This document shows, one piece after another, positions 24,518 through 32,488 of a stretch of 37,678 nt of DNA (the first letter of the stretch is position 1; every line of letters begins with the position of its first letter). Both the position numbers and the translations under genes were made by a program. This DNA is from Bianquea renquensis (GTDB taxonomy: Bacteria > Bacillota > Clostridia > Lachnospirales > Bianqueaceae): contig NZ_JACRSQ010000031.1 of assembly GCF_014384895.1 (NCBI RefSeq), positions 1 to 37,678 of the forward strand, in the 5' to 3' direction. The notes below the pieces were generated by a model, which saw only the letters and a list, made by a program, of their open reading frames with translations, did not search any database and was not told the DNA's origin.

Positions 24518-25069
24518 ATGCTGGAAAAATATTTGATCGAGCATTGTGCGCCGACGCTTGCATCTCTAAAGACGGCAAGTCTGTTTTGCATCGCGGTCAA
24601 GACGGAGGAAGAACTGGAGAGTCAGTTAAAAGCCTGGAATGGACAGCTTCAGGAAAAAGGTCTCTTTTTGCTGGTGTTGAGGCGCAACGGGGAGAAGGCG
24701 CTAATCTACGTGTGCCGAAGCTCTCACTTGCAGGAGGACCTGCAAAAACCTGGGGTTGCGGGATTTCTCGCTGAATACGGTTATCAAAACACCGATGTGC
24801 GATATGCGCTGGAGCGGTTGATGAAACGTTTGGGGGAGGGCGATTCCTTCCCACACGAAATCGGCATTTTTCTAGGGTATCCCCTGGGAGATGTCATGGG
24901 ATTCATCCAGAATGCGGGAAAGAACTGCAAATGCTCGGGATGTTGGAAGGTTTACTGCGATGAATGTGAGGCCAGAAGGCTGTTTGCGCAATTTCAAAAG
25001 TGCCGTGAGATCTACGCGCGGCTCTGGAATCAGGGAAGGTCCGTTTGGCAGCTCACAGTGGCTGCTTGA
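24518..25069 (+). CDS. DUF3793 family protein, 183 aa
   Basis: Members of this Clostridia family have about 190 residues, an N-terminal LIEHCAPTLASLKTASLF segment, a central HEIGIFLGYPLGDVMGFI and a Cys-rich C-terminal CKCSGCWKVYCDECEA. All three are seen here. The four clustered Cys could bind a metal or cluster. The family is commonly encoded beside FeoA/FeoB iron transporters and a flavodoxin; here the Feo genes are missing. GAGGGAGGG precedes the ATG. Role unknown, probably in iron or low-iron redox metabolism by association. Confidence 0.88.
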   Translation: MLEKYLIEHCAPTLASLKTASLFCIAVKTEEELESQLKAWNGQLQEKGLFLLVLRRNGEKALIYVCRSSHLQEDLQKPGVAGFLAEYGYQNTDVRYALERLMKRLGEGDSFPHEIGIFLGYPLGDVMGFIQNAGKNCKCSGCWKVYCDECEARRLFAQFQKCREIYARLWNQGRSVWQLTVAA

Positions 25070-25106
25070 CATAAACCATTATACTTAAGGAAAGAGGTTG
25101 AATCAT

Positions 25107-25529
25107 ATGAGTAAAGTAGCGGTCGTCTACTGGAGTGGTACTGGTAATACGGAGGCCATGGCCAATCAGGTGGTGGAGGGCGCCAAAAACGCAGGTGCAG
25201 AAGTCTCACTGTTTACCGCAGCAGAATTCAGCTCGGAGAAGATGGATGCCTTTGACGCGGTGGCTTTCGGCTGCCCCTCCATGGGGGCTGAGCAGCTGGA
25301 GGAAAGCGAATTTGAGCCGATGTTCACGGACTGTGAGGCGAAGCTAAGCGGCAAGAAAATTGCACTCTTTGGCTCCTATGGTTGGGGAGATGGGGAGTGG
25401 ATGCGCACCTGGGAGGAAACTTGCCGGGGAGATGGCGCGGTGCTGGCCTGTGAGAGTGTAATCTGTAATGATGCACCGGATGCAGAAGGAGTGGCCGCCT
25501 GCGCGGCGCTGGGCAAAGCGCTGGCCTGA
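25107..25529 (+). CDS. Flavodoxin, 140 aa
   Basis: A short-chain flavodoxin that carries electrons with FMN in place of ferredoxin. The phosphate loop is SGTGNTEAMA (residues 10-19), with the FMN-contact loops GCPSMGAEQLEE and GSYGWGDGEWMR also typical. Length 140 is normal. ATG 25107 has AAAGAGG about 9 nt upstream; a TTG at 25098 is too close to that site. It is the last gene of the palindrome-controlled operon; flavodoxin under an iron-responsive site fits its role as iron-sparing carrier. Confidence 0.95.
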   Translation: MSKVAVVYWSGTGNTEAMANQVVEGAKNAGAEVSLFTAAEFSSEKMDAFDAVAFGCPSMGAEQLEESEFEPMFTDCEAKLSGKKIALFGSYGWGDGEWMRTWEETCRGDGAVLACESVICNDAPDAEGVAACAALGKALA

Positions 25530-25544
25530 GGGGCTTGAAACAAG

Positions 25545-25589
25545 AAAAGGGACTGTTGCAAACAAAATGGCAACAGTCCCTTTTCTTTG
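25545..25589 (+). terminator. Terminator after the flavodoxin gene
   Basis: AAAAGGGACTGTTGC (25545-25559) pairs perfectly with GCAACAGTCCCTTTT (25570-25584), a 15-bp stem with T run. Confidence 0.92.
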
Positions 25590-25595
25590 TAGGAG

Positions 25596-25618
25596 AGTTC
25601 GCGTTCCGCGAATTTTTC
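25596..25618 (+). terminator. GTTCGCG-type hairpin
   Basis: AGTTCGCG and CGCGAATT around TTC, followed by TTTC. It is a second hairpin just after the flavodoxin terminator and resembles those at 28324 and 37287. Confidence 0.55.
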
Positions 25619-25654
25619 ACTGCGATATTGTCTCAAAAATTTTCCATCTCCCTC

Positions 25655-25683
25655 TTGACAAAGAATCTTTTTTGTATTATCAT
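25655..25683 (+). promoter_or_regulatory. Promoter of the metal-resistance operon
   Basis: TTGACA (25655-25660), 17-nt spacer, TATCAT (25678-25683). The -10 overlaps the first base of the ArsR/CadC operator. Confidence 0.85.
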
Positions 25684-25702
25684 ATGAACAGTTATTCATA
25701 TG
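25681..25702 (+). promoter_or_regulatory. ArsR/CadC-type operator
   Basis: CATATGAA-N6-TTCATATG, perfect 8-bp arms. This is close to the TATGAAxxxxxxxTTCATA class of operators bound by ArsR/SmtB repressors, and overlaps -10 and +1 of the promoter. Confidence 0.85.
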
Positions 25703-25719
25703 AGAGGATGTGAAGGCGA

Positions 25720-26079
25720 TTGGCGGAACAGGAATTGGAACAATGCGGATTTCTATGCGTACACGAGGATGTGGTAAAGAAAGTTACCTCGCAGATGCCT
25801 CCAGATGAGATGTTGTATGATCTGGCGGAGCTGTTTAAGATTTTTGGAGATACGACGAGAATCAAAATTTTATACGCTCTGTTCGAGGCGGAGCTATGCG
25901 TCTGTGATATGGCGCAACTGTTAGGTTTGAGCCAGACGGCGGTGTCCCATCAGCTGCGGGTATTAAAAGGTAATAAGCTGGTCAAATTCCGTCGGGAGGG
26001 CAAAACCGTATTTTATTCATTGGCGGATGATCATGTCCGCCGGATTATCAATCAGGGAATGGAGCATGTGGAAGAATAG
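25720..26079 (+). CDS. ArsR/SmtB family metalloregulator, CadC-like, 119 aa
   Basis: A winged-helix repressor that leaves DNA when it binds metal. The ELCVCDMAQLLGLSQTAVSHQLRVLK segment carries the paired Cys of the alpha-3N/CadC metal site (ELCVCD) and the recognition helix. The N-terminal CGFLCVHED supplies further Cys, as in CadC, which senses Cd(II), Pb(II) and Zn(II). TTG 25720 is the only sensible start (no in-frame ATG) with GAAGG just upstream. It heads the operon with the HMA protein and P-type ATPase, and its operator sits in its own promoter. Confidence 0.93.
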   Translation: MAEQELEQCGFLCVHEDVVKKVTSQMPPDEMLYDLAELFKIFGDTTRIKILYALFEAELCVCDMAQLLGLSQTAVSHQLRVLKGNKLVKFRREGKTVFYSLADDHVRRIINQGMEHVEE

Positions 26080-26150
26080 CCCACCTGTGTGGGGGAGTTT
26101 CAGAGGCGAGCGCACACCGATAGCCAAGCGGCGCAGAAAGGGAGATGGCA

Positions 26151-26369
26151 ATGAGAAAGACGATTAAGGTAGTGGATTTGGATTGTGCAAACTGTGCACA
26201 AAAGATGGAGGACGCCATTCGGAAGATTAACGGCGTACAGGAAGTAACGGTCAGCTTTATGGCGCAGAAGATCACGTTGACGGCGGATGACGCCCGCTAT
26301 GATGAGATTGTCAAGGAAATGGTTAAGGTCTGCAAGCGAGTTGAGCCGGATTGCAAACTTATGGTATAG
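26151..26369 (+). CDS. Free-standing heavy-metal-associated (HMA) protein, 72 aa
   Basis: The ferredoxin-like HMA fold with metal ligands C12 and C15 in VVDLDCANCAQKMEDAI binds a soft metal ion and passes it on. ATG 26151 is chosen because AAAGGGAG (26137-26144) directly abuts ATG 26145 and is 6-7 nt from 26151. It lies 52 bp before the P-type ATPase, which has no N-terminal HMA domain, so this protein probably is the detached metal-binding domain. The DCANCA motif is like that of CadA/ZntA domains. Confidence 0.92.
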   Translation: MRKTIKVVDLDCANCAQKMEDAIRKINGVQEVTVSFMAQKITLTADDARYDEIVKEMVKVCKRVEPDCKLMV

Positions 26370-26421
26370 ACCTGTAAATGAGGGACACTGCGGTTGATCT
26401 GTTTGAGGAAGGAGATGCGGT

Positions 26422-28275
26422 ATGACGAAGAGGCAGAAAAAAATGCTAGCGCGCATCCTGGTCAGTGCTGTTTTGCTGGTGGTGGCAAAGCTGCTCCCGC
26501 TATCAGGAGCGTTTCAGCTGATGGCTTTTCTTGTCCCCTATGCAGTCATTGGGTGGGATATTGTATGGAAAGCCCTGCGCAATATCGCTCACGGCCAGGT
26601 TTTTGATGAAAATTTTCTGATGACCATTGCAACGGTGGGGGCGTTTTGCACGGGAGAATTCCCGGAGGCTGTTGTGGTGATGTTGTTCTATCAGGTTGGA
26701 GAATTATTTCAGGGATACGCAGTGGGACGCTCCCGTGAATCGATTGCGTCGCTGATGGATATTCGACCGGATTACGCGAACATCGAGAGAGAGGGGAAGC
26801 TGGAGCAAGTAGACCCTGACGAGGTCGCAGTTGGGGATCATATTGTGATTAAGGCGGGGGAGAAGATTCCGCTGGACGGTGTGATACTGGAAGGATCCTC
26901 CACAGTGAATACGGCAGCGCTAACAGGAGAGTCCCTACCCCGCGACGTGGAACCTGGGGATGATGTGATTAGCGGCTGTATCAACCAGAGCGGTTTACTC
27001 CGCGTCCAAGTGACAAAAGAATTCGGGGAGTCCACGGTTTCGAAGATTCTGGATTTGGTGGAAAATTCCAGCAGCAAGAAGGCGAAGGCAGAAAATTTTA
27101 TCACAAAATTTGCCCGCTACTATACCCCGGCTGTGGTAATTGCGGCCGTATTGCTGGCCGTGTTGCCGCCACTTCTGTCCGGGGGACAATGGGGAGAGTG
27201 GATTCAGAGAGCTTTGATATTCTTAGTCATCTCTTGCCCCTGCGCGCTGGTCATATCGGTACCACTCAGCTTCTTCGGGGGAATCGGAGGGGCCTCGAAG
27301 AGTGGGATCCTAGTTAAAGGCGGAAACTATCTGGAGAGTCTGGCGGATACCAGTCTGGTCGTCTTCGATAAAACAGGAACCCTGACAAAAGGCGTTTTCA
27401 ACGTGACCGCGGTTCATCCGGACTCCATCTCGGAGGCCCAGCTTATCGAGCTGGCCGCTTTGGCGGAGAGCTATTCTGATCACCCGATTTCGCGCTCCTT
27501 GAAGGAAGCCTATGCTTCAGAGATTGATACAAGCCGGCTTGGAGAGGTGGAAGAGCTATCTGGCCGAGGATTGCGGGCAGAAGTAGATGGCCGGAGCGTT
27601 TGCGTCGGCAATGATAAACTCATGGAGGAGATTGGCGTGAAGTGGCACCCGTGCCACCGCATCGGAACGACGGTCCACGTAGCAGTGGATGGGACGTATG
27701 CAGGCCATATCGTGATCTCCGATGAAGTAAAGCCCGATGCCAAAGAGGCAATTCGGGCGCTAAAACAGCAGGGTGTGCGGAAGACGGTCATGTTGACGGG
27801 AGACGCCAAGGCTGTGGGGGAGGGCGTTGCGCAGGAACTGGGATTGGATCAGGTGTATACGGAGCTATTGCCTGCCGATAAAGTGGAGCGTGTTGAAGAG
27901 CTGCTGCGAAACAAGAGCGAAAAAGAAACGCTGGTTTTTGTGGGGGATGGCATCAACGATGCTCCTGTATTATCCAGAGCCGATATCGGAATCGCCATGG
28001 GCGCCATGGGATCAGATGCTGCCATTGAGGCCGCCGACATTGTATTGATGGATGATCGCCCGTCGAAGATCGCAGTCGCAATCCAGATCGCAAAGAAAAC
28101 CCGCAGAATTGTAAGGCAGAATATCATATTTGCCCTAGCCGTCAAGGCGCTGGTGTTAGTGCTAGGCGCCCTCGGGGTTGCGACCATGTGGGAAGCAGTC
28201 TTTGCCGATGTGGGAGTCTCTGTCATTGCCATTCTCAATGCCATGCGGGCGCTGAAAGTCCAGCACAATGGATAA
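26422..28275 (+). CDS. Heavy-metal P1B-type ATPase, CadA/ZntA-like, 617 aa
   Basis: Exports metal ions at the cost of ATP. The transmembrane metal site is C272-P-C274 (VISCPCALVISVP), the phosphorylated Asp is D316 (FDKTGTLTKG), the actuator loop is ALTGESLP, the nucleotide site has SDHPIS and the hinge GDGINDAPVL. SCPCALVIS places it with Zn/Cd/Pb exporters, in agreement with the CadC-like regulator. At 617 residues it lacks the usual N-terminal HMA domain, supplied separately by the preceding gene. About eight membrane segments are seen. GGAAGGAG is near the ATG. Confidence 0.95.
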   Translation: MTKRQKKMLARILVSAVLLVVAKLLPLSGAFQLMAFLVPYAVIGWDIVWKALRNIAHGQVFDENFLMTIATVGAFCTGEFPEAVVVMLFYQVGELFQGYAVGRSRESIASLMDIRPDYANIEREGKLEQVDPDEVAVGDHIVIKAGEKIPLDGVILEGSSTVNTAALTGESLPRDVEPGDDVISGCINQSGLLRVQVTKEFGESTVSKILDLVENSSSKKAKAENFITKFARYYTPAVVIAAVLLAVLPPLLSGGQWGEWIQRALIFLVISCPCALVISVPLSFFGGIGGASKSGILVKGGNYLESLADTSLVVFDKTGTLTKGVFNVTAVHPDSISEAQLIELAALAESYSDHPISRSLKEAYASEIDTSRLGEVEELSGRGLRAEVDGRSVCVGNDKLMEEIGVKWHPCHRIGTTVHVAVDGTYAGHIVISDEVKPDAKEAIRALKQQGVRKTVMLTGDAKAVGEGVAQELGLDQVYTELLPADKVERVEELLRNKSEKETLVFVGDGINDAPVLSRADIGIAMGAMGSDAAIEAADIVLMDDRPSKIAVAIQIAKKTRRIVRQNIIFALAVKALVLVLGALGVATMWEAVFADVGVSVIAILNAMRALKVQHNG

Positions 28276-28323
28276 GGCGCTTAAAAAAAAGAAACTGCTT
28301 TTATTCGATTCTATAGCATTTTG

Positions 28324-28348
28324 AGTTCGCGGGACGCGAACTTTTTTC
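28324..28348 (+). terminator. Terminator after the metal ATPase gene
   Basis: AGTTCGCG (28324-28331) and CGCGAACT (28335-28342) around GGA, followed by TTTTTCTT. It lies between this operon and the convergent ABC transporter operon and belongs to the GTTCGCG hairpin set. Confidence 0.85.
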
Positions 28349-28349
28349 T

Positions 28350-30122
28350 TTACTGAAACTGTGAGCGGTAGAGACCGGCGTACAGTCCCCCGCGCAGCAT
28401 TAAGTCCTGATGGCTGCCCTGCTCCATAATTTCACCGTTCTGAACGACTAAAATCGTATCCGCATTTTGAATCGTTGAGAGGCGGTGGGCGATGACAAAG
28501 CAGGTCTTTCCCCGCATGAGCGCTCGCATTGCTTCCTGAATCTGGATTTCAGTTCGCGTATCCACATTGGACGTCGCCTCATCTAAAATCAGCATATTCG
28601 CGTCCAACAGCATGGCGCGGGCGATGGTTAGCAGCTGTTTCTGCCCCTGGGAGATGTTCATTCCGTCCTCATTTAGGATTGTATCGTAGCCTTCCGGCAA
28701 ACGTCTAATATAGTCATGGATTTTGGCCGCTTTTGCCACAGCGATAACCTCATCCAGCGTCGCGCCCTTTTTTCCATAGGCGATGTTCTCGAAGATGGTG
28801 CCGTGAAAAAGCCAGGTATCCTGTAAAACCATGGCATATGCCAGGCGCAAGCTTTTACGGGTGATCGTCTGGATCGGGTGAGAATCCAGGCAGATGGAAC
28901 CGCTGTCAGGGTCGTAGAAGCGCATCAACAGATTAATGATTGTCGTCTTGCCAGCACCTGTAGGACCGACGATGGCAACCAAACTGCCGGGCCTCGCGTC
29001 CAGGTTCAAATCATGAATGATCGTTTTGCCCGGATCATAGCCAAACTTCACATGCTCCATGGCAATGTGGCCGTGAACGCTGTCCAGCGATACAGCGTCC
29101 GGCATATCCTCTGGCTCTGTGGGCTCATCGATTAGCCGAAAAACACGTTCTGCGGCGGCGCATGCCGATTGTAGTTCACTGATGATATTGGCGATTTCGT
29201 TGATGGGGCCGGAAAATTTTCTGGAATATAGAACAAAGGAGGAGAGATTGCCCAGGGATAGCTTCCCGAATAAAAAAAGCAGAGCCCCGAACATACTGAT
29301 TAAAGCCAGGGAAAGATTGTTGATAAAGTTAACGCAGGGGCCGGTCATGCTTCCATAATAGTCGGCATTATAGTAAGCATCCACAGCCTCCTTATTCTTT
29401 CGGTCAAACCGGCGAATCATAGTCTCCTCCTGATGATAGGCCTTCGTCGTTTTCTGACCCGTGATGACTTCCTCCACGAATCCATTCAGCTCCCCTAGCT
29501 TGATGGAGCGATTGCGAAATAGAGGGCGAACTTTTTGCGTCATGTAGCGGGTAAAGAAAATAGAAATCGGAATGGTGACTGCGAAAACCAGCACAAGGGG
29601 TGGGGAGAGCATCAACATCATCAGCAAAGATCCGCCCACGGTGATCACACTCGTTGCGATTTGCAGAAGGTCATTGGAGAGTGAGGCATTCACCGTATCG
29701 ATGTCGTAGGAGATTCGGCTTACAATGTCACCGGTCTGGTGGCTGTCAAAATAGCGGATGGGCAAAAGGGAAAGACGGTGGAACACGTCCTCCCGCATCT
29801 GGTATACGACCTTTTGGCTCAGATGGATCATCAGGACTGAGAGAATGTAGGAAAGGAGGGAGGATAGAGCGTAAAAAATGATCATCAGAATACAGTAGAA
29901 AATCACGGTTTGAAAATCGACCCCTCCCGCCTTGACTCCAATCGCGTCGATAGCTCGCCCAGACAGCGTTGGCCCTATCAGCGCCAGCAGATTGCTGGAG
30001 AAGGTGAGCAGGAGAGCCGCGAGCAAATGCCACTTATATTGATACAGATACCGCCACAGCCGGGTCAGAACCTTTTTCCGGTTCTTTGGCTTTTCCGGTA
30101 CGGTCCGCGGAACGTTAGGCAC
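28350..30122 (-). CDS. ABC exporter half (canonical ATPase), 590 aa
   Basis: A fused six-helix membrane domain and nucleotide-binding domain, MdlB/YheH-like. The ATPase has Walker A (VGPTGAGKTT), Walker B with catalytic Glu (MLILDEATS) and switch His (VIAHRLST), but its signature reads ISQGQKQ and not LSGGQ. This is the canonical half of a heterodimeric exporter with one degenerate site: the partner at 30115 provides LSGGQ-like SGGQ for the active site. It overlaps the partner by 8 bp, so both are coupled. Last gene of the MarR operon. Substrate unknown; drugs or lipids are typical. Confidence 0.93.
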   Translation of the reverse strand: MPNVPRTVPEKPKNRKKVLTRLWRYLYQYKWHLLAALLLTFSSNLLALIGPTLSGRAIDAIGVKAGGVDFQTVIFYCILMIIFYALSSLLSYILSVLMIHLSQKVVYQMREDVFHRLSLLPIRYFDSHQTGDIVSRISYDIDTVNASLSNDLLQIATSVITVGGSLLMMLMLSPPLVLVFAVTIPISIFFTRYMTQKVRPLFRNRSIKLGELNGFVEEVITGQKTTKAYHQEETMIRRFDRKNKEAVDAYYNADYYGSMTGPCVNFINNLSLALISMFGALLFLFGKLSLGNLSSFVLYSRKFSGPINEIANIISELQSACAAAERVFRLIDEPTEPEDMPDAVSLDSVHGHIAMEHVKFGYDPGKTIIHDLNLDARPGSLVAIVGPTGAGKTTIINLLMRFYDPDSGSICLDSHPIQTITRKSLRLAYAMVLQDTWLFHGTIFENIAYGKKGATLDEVIAVAKAAKIHDYIRRLPEGYDTILNEDGMNISQGQKQLLTIARAMLLDANMLILDEATSNVDTRTEIQIQEAMRALMRGKTCFVIAHRLSTIQNADTILVVQNGEIMEQGSHQDLMLRGGLYAGLYRSQFQ

Positions 30123-31830
30123 TCAAATCGCCTCCCATCTGAGAAATGCTGATTTCCCGGTAAATGTTGCAGGTCTCTAAGAGCTCCTCATGGGTTCCAT
30201 ATCCGATTTCCTTGCCATCTTCCAAAACTAGAATATGGTCGGCGTGGAGGATGGAGCTGATTCGCTGCGCGACAATGATCGTGGTGGTTTTCGCGTACTG
30301 ACTTCGCAGAGCCCGGCGCAGCAGGGAATCCGTCTTATAATCCAGCGCGCTGGAGGAATCATCCAAAATCAGAATTTCCGGGTTGCCGGCCAGCGCGCGG
30401 GCGATCAACAGACGCTGCTTTTGACCGCCGCTGACGTTTGTTCCCTTCGCTGTCAATCGATGGGAGAATCCGTCCGGCAGTGCGTCGATAAATTCCTTTG
30501 CCTGTGCGCAGGCCGCCGCTTTTTCAATAGCCTCCTGACCTAATTCACGGCCAAAATCAATATTCGCGGCGATGGTATCGGCGAACAGAACATCATTTTG
30601 AAAGACGACGCCGAACTTAGTGTGGAGCTCATGGGGGGGAATGGATTCAACAGGCTGTCCGTCGATACGGATCTCACCGGAATCCCGGTCATAAAGCCGC
30701 ATGAGCAGGGCGATGAGCGTGCTCTTGCCGCAGCCTGTGGCGCCGATGATGCCCAGGGTTTCCCCGCGTTTCAGGCGAAAATTGATGTCATAAAGAGTAT
30801 CCTCTTTCTTTTGATAGGAGAAACAAACATGTTGAAACTCGATGTGGGAATCCGAGGCCGCACCTGGAACCTCCAGCACCGCGAGATCAGCCGGAGTGGA
30901 TAGCACCTCGTGAATGCGAGAGGCGGAGGCGCTTCCCTTTGAATACATGACAAACATGCGGGTTATGGAAAGCATAGCATTGAGGATAATCGTAAAATAG
31001 GTGAGGAAGGCGAGGATTTTGCCGGGCTGTGTGAGGCCAGCGTTGACGCGCCATGCACCGACAAGAATGACCATGGTTAGGCCTATGTTGAGAAATAAGT
31101 TCATCAGCGGGTTCGTCAAGGCCATGGTGATCCCCGCTTTTTTTTCACGGCGGACAACTTCCTCATTGACATGGGAGAACCGGTTCTGTTCGTATTCTGT
31201 CTTGGACAAGGCCTTGATGACTCGGATGCCGGCTATATTCTCTCGGACAGTTCTCACCATAGAATCAATCCCCTGCTGTAAGTTCCCATAGAGGGGGATT
31301 CCTTTCCGGGAGACCGCGAACACCAGCAGTCCGATCAGCGGCAAAACTGCCAGAAGAACAAGGGATAATACCGGTTCCAGCGTCAAAGTAACCAGGATTC
31401 CGCCGAGGAGCAGAATGGGCGCGCGGACGCCTAGCCGCTGCATCATCCCGATCATTTGGTGAAGATTGTACGTGTCGGTGGTCAGACGAGATTCAAGGGA
31501 GGGAATGGTAAAATCATCGATCTGCTTGCAGGACAGATAGGAGATTCGAGTGAAGAGGTCGTGCCGAATCGCTTCTGTGGTGTGCTGTGCGACCCAGGAT
31601 GCCATCCGGTTGGCGACAATATTGGTGATCACAGCGGCAGCAGAGCAGAGCAGCATCACGCCGCCCCATAGAAGGATGAGAGAGATTCTCTCTTGGGGGA
31701 CGACGTCATCGATCATGTAGGAGAGAATCCATGGGAGCAGGAGATCCATAATGGTTCCAATAAATTTTATGAATAGGCCTAGGCTCATACGGGGCACATA
31801 GGGCTTTAAGTACCGAAAGATCGTTCGCAT
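30115..31830 (-). CDS. ABC exporter half (degenerate ATPase), 571 aa
   Basis: Membrane domain plus ATPase, MdlA/YheI-like. Walker A is IGATGCGKST and the signature is NVSGGQKQR, but the Walker B Glu is replaced by Asp (LILDDSSSALD) and the switch His by Gln (IIVAQRIS). Those changes mark the non-catalytic half of heterodimeric exporters such as TM287/288, BmrCD or LmrCD. It starts 3 bp after the MarR stop and overlaps the other half. Together with the MarR regulator it forms a likely drug-inducible efflux operon. Substrate not determinable. Confidence 0.93.
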   Translation of the reverse strand: MRTIFRYLKPYVPRMSLGLFIKFIGTIMDLLLPWILSYMIDDVVPQERISLILLWGGVMLLCSAAAVITNIVANRMASWVAQHTTEAIRHDLFTRISYLSCKQIDDFTIPSLESRLTTDTYNLHQMIGMMQRLGVRAPILLLGGILVTLTLEPVLSLVLLAVLPLIGLLVFAVSRKGIPLYGNLQQGIDSMVRTVRENIAGIRVIKALSKTEYEQNRFSHVNEEVVRREKKAGITMALTNPLMNLFLNIGLTMVILVGAWRVNAGLTQPGKILAFLTYFTIILNAMLSITRMFVMYSKGSASASRIHEVLSTPADLAVLEVPGAASDSHIEFQHVCFSYQKKEDTLYDINFRLKRGETLGIIGATGCGKSTLIALLMRLYDRDSGEIRIDGQPVESIPPHELHTKFGVVFQNDVLFADTIAANIDFGRELGQEAIEKAAACAQAKEFIDALPDGFSHRLTAKGTNVSGGQKQRLLIARALAGNPEILILDDSSSALDYKTDSLLRRALRSQYAKTTTIIVAQRISSILHADHILVLEDGKEIGYGTHEELLETCNIYREISISQMGGDLSA

Positions 31831-31833
31831 AGC

Positions 31834-32271
31834 CTACGATTTCCCCCCTTTTTCCACGATTGCCATGGCCTTCTCTGTGATGCGCTCCAGCATGGACAAT
31901 AAGGATTTCTGTTCCTCCTCCGTAAAATCTTCTAATAGAAGGTGGTTCCATTCCCGCATGATCGATCGAACCTGTGGAAAAAGCTGTAAAGCTTTCTCTG
32001 TCGGAAAAACTTGCAGTACTCGGCGGTCTCTGGGATCGGGTTGTCGAGTGACAAATCCATTCTGTTCTAAGACGCTCAACTGCCTCGTCACATTGCTTTT
32101 GTTTACACAGATCAGCTTTGAGAGTTGATCTTGTGAGATGCCTGGATTCTTGCAGACCTGAAAGATATAAATGTGCTGACAACTATTGATGCCATCACAC
32201 GGTACGCCGGTGCCACGGTATTGGCCGGCTAGGCGATGGGTGCGGCTGATATACTTCATAAGTGATTCCAT
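31834..32271 (-). CDS. MarR family transcriptional regulator, 145 aa
   Basis: A winged-helix dimer: ISQDQLSKLICVNKSNVTRQLSVLEQNGFVTRQPDPRDRRVLQV contains the recognition helix and the wing with the MarR DxRDRR motif. The start at 32271 has GGAGGT six nt upstream; the longer frame up to 32424 covers the operator region and is discarded. It heads the operon with two ABC half-transporters. Two GTTGC-N4-GCAAC sites in its promoter, 31 bp apart, point to autorepression relieved by a small molecule. Confidence 0.93.
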   Translation of the reverse strand: MESLMKYISRTHRLAGQYRGTGVPCDGINSCQHIYIFQVCKNPGISQDQLSKLICVNKSNVTRQLSVLEQNGFVTRQPDPRDRRVLQVFPTEKALQLFPQVRSIMREWNHLLLEDFTEEEQKSLLSMLERITEKAMAIVEKGGKS

Positions 32272-32296
32272 CCGTTGACCTCCACTCGTTCTAATT

Positions 32297-32310
32297 GTTG
32301 CGTTTGCAAC
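32297..32310 (-). promoter_or_regulatory. MarR operator 1
   Basis: GTTGC-GTTT-GCAAC with further symmetry (AATTGTTGC/GCAACGATT). Located just downstream of the -10 on the minus strand. Confidence 0.8.
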
Positions 32311-32311
32311 G

Positions 32312-32340
32312 ATTATAACACGGAACGGTTGCGGGTGCAA
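32312..32340 (-). promoter_or_regulatory. Promoter of the MarR-ABC operon
   Basis: Minus-strand TTGCAC (32340-32335), 17-nt spacer, TATAAT (32317-32312). The -35 lies inside operator 2 and operator 1 follows the -10. Confidence 0.85.
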
Positions 32341-32341
32341 C
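32328..32341 (-). promoter_or_regulatory. MarR operator 2
   Basis: GTTGC-GGGT-GCAAC, overlapping the -35. Its centre is 31 bp from operator 1, about three helical turns, so both dimers would sit on one DNA face. Confidence 0.8.
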
Positions 32342-32431
32342 AATTGAGTTTGGAGAATGCTAAGAATTGGTACTTTTAGGGTTCCACCTCGTGAACGGTA
32401 GCTCGCACCTTGTTGTGATTGCACTATAAGG

Positions 32432-32465
32432 AAAATAGCCAGCTGACACCGCAGCTGACTATTTT
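32432..32465 (-). terminator. Terminator of the PadR-permease-prefix operon
   Basis: AAAATAG-C-CAGCTG and CAGCTG-A-CTATTTT with a 6-nt loop; on the minus strand it follows the gene at 32489 and ends in TTTTCCTT. Confidence 0.85.
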
Positions 32466-32488
32466 AGGGGCCTATCATGATGAGATTC

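Noticed and set aside
32272..32424. N-terminal extension of the MarR protein
   Set aside because: It would translate through the promoter and both operators; GGAGGT at 32278-32283 fixes the start at 32271.
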